This document shows, in pieces, positions 63,652 through 64,000 of a DNA stretch of 64,000 nucleotides. The stretch is from Fredinandcohnia quinoae. Lineage in GTDB: Bacteria > Bacillota > Bacilli > Bacillales > Bacillaceae_L. The translations under genes were made by a program, and so were the position numbers. The notes under the pieces were generated by a model, which did not search any database, was not told the origin of the DNA, and saw nothing but the letters and a program-made list of their open reading frames with translations. Positions within the stretch are counted from its first letter, which is position 1. Each line of letters starts with the position of its first letter. Location of the stretch: contig NZ_JAKTTI010000013.1 of NCBI RefSeq assembly GCF_022427965.1, positions 29,348 to 93,347 of the forward strand. Reading direction: 5' to 3'.

Positions 63652-64000
63652 ATGCTAATCAATAAGGCATACAAATTCCGTATCTATCCAACTATAGAAC
63701 AAGAAACACTAATTGCTAAGACAATTGGATGTGCTCGTTTTGTATTCAATCGCTTTTTAGCTCAATGGAACGATACATACAAAGAAACAGGCAAAGGACT
63801 AACCTATAATTCCTGTTCTGCTGAATTAACAAAACTAAAAAGGGAATTAGTATGGTTAAAGGAGGTTGATAGCATTGCCCTTCAATCTTCACTGAAAAAT
63901 CTAGCTGATTCGTATACACGATTTTTCAAGAAACAGAACAACGCACCTCGTTTCAAGTCTAAAAAGAACAATGTCCAGTCCTACACAACAAAAGAAACAA
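63652..64000 (+). CDS. IS200/IS605 family TnpB (3' part outside window)
   Basis: The first 116 codons of a TnpB: MLINKAYKFRIYPTIEQETL, then TIGCARFVFNRFLAQWND, LKEVDSIALQSSLKNLADSY and FFKKQNNAPRFKSKKN. TnpB is an RNA-guided nuclease of the transposon; the RuvC residues and the omega-RNA at its 3' end lie beyond the window. GGTGAGGTG precedes the ATG. No tnpA is seen upstream, so it may be a TnpB-only (IS1341-type) element. Confidence 0.9.
   Translation, partial: MLINKAYKFRIYPTIEQETLIAKTIGCARFVFNRFLAQWNDTYKETGKGLTYNSCSAELTKLKRELVWLKEVDSIALQSSLKNLADSYTRFFKKQNNAPRFKSKKNNVQSYTTKET

Overview
The window is a contiguous piece of chromosome from a low-G+C, Gram-positive, spore-forming member of the Bacillaceae (Bacillus sensu lato). 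The evidence is AT-rich DNA, strong AGGAGG-type ribosome binding sites with many TTG/GTG starts, the nadA-nadC-nadB / nifS-nadR divergon, a leucine T-box, a CIRCE element, a YjcZ-like sporulation peptide and a GC-richer intergenic repeat of a kind common in Bacillus. No rRNA or tRNA genes were found.

Layout. 1-5.6 kb: the 3' end of parC, an AI-2E-family permease, an AlaX-type alanyl-tRNA editing protein, and a DUF817 membrane protein translationally coupled to an UppS-like prenyltransferase. 5.7-9.7 kb: a small accessory region with a double ribbon-helix-helix-like protein, a tyrosine recombinase, a frameshifted S51 peptidase, two tiny ORFs and a GNAT protein. 9.7-14.5 kb: T-box-controlled leuA, an epimerase, a sporulation peptide, and an ArsR regulator with an AHSA1-PDZ fusion protein. 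14.6-16.9 kb: a polar amino-acid ABC importer. 17-24.9 kb: a carbohydrate-type ABC importer with an FAD oxidoreductase, a TIM-barrel protein and a YesM/YesN-type two-component system whose kinase has an in-frame amber codon. 25-31.7 kb: a Nudix hydrolase, then a five-gene Ser/Thr phosphosignalling operon (two PP2C phosphatases, a membrane HtrA-like protease-FHA protein, a Hanks kinase with PASTA and TPR regions, and a zinc-ribbon FHA protein).

31.8-32.1 kb holds a likely structured non-coding RNA with its own promoter and terminator. 32-41 kb: an MltG-like fragment protein, an ArsP-type permease, a SWIM/SNF2 helicase, a Nudix hydrolase, a TIGR01777-type epimerase, a small phospholipase-A2-like protein and a DUF1646 transporter. 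41.5-48.7 kb: ilvD and the NAD de novo locus. 49-54.7 kb: htpG with a perfect CIRCE element, a cyclophilin lipoprotein, a patatin, a luciferase-like monooxygenase, a DUF3219 protein and a LapA-domain protein. 54.87-55.40 kb: a tandem array of 52-bp units, each carrying a long dyad. 55.4-61 kb: a UvrD-like helicase that seems to start at ATT, then fumC and pepF. 61-64 kb: a lipoprotein gene between 41-bp direct repeats, hypothetical genes, a yybP-ykoY (manganese) riboswitch ahead of a small membrane protein, and the start of an IS605-type tnpB cut by the window edge.

The strongest leads are the 52-bp dyad array, the Ser/Thr kinase/FHA/protease operon, the orphan RNA at 31.8-32.06 kb, CIRCE control of htpG, and three disrupted or non-canonical gene starts (S51 peptidase, YesM kinase, helicase). 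I did not find a clearly new defence or secretion system.
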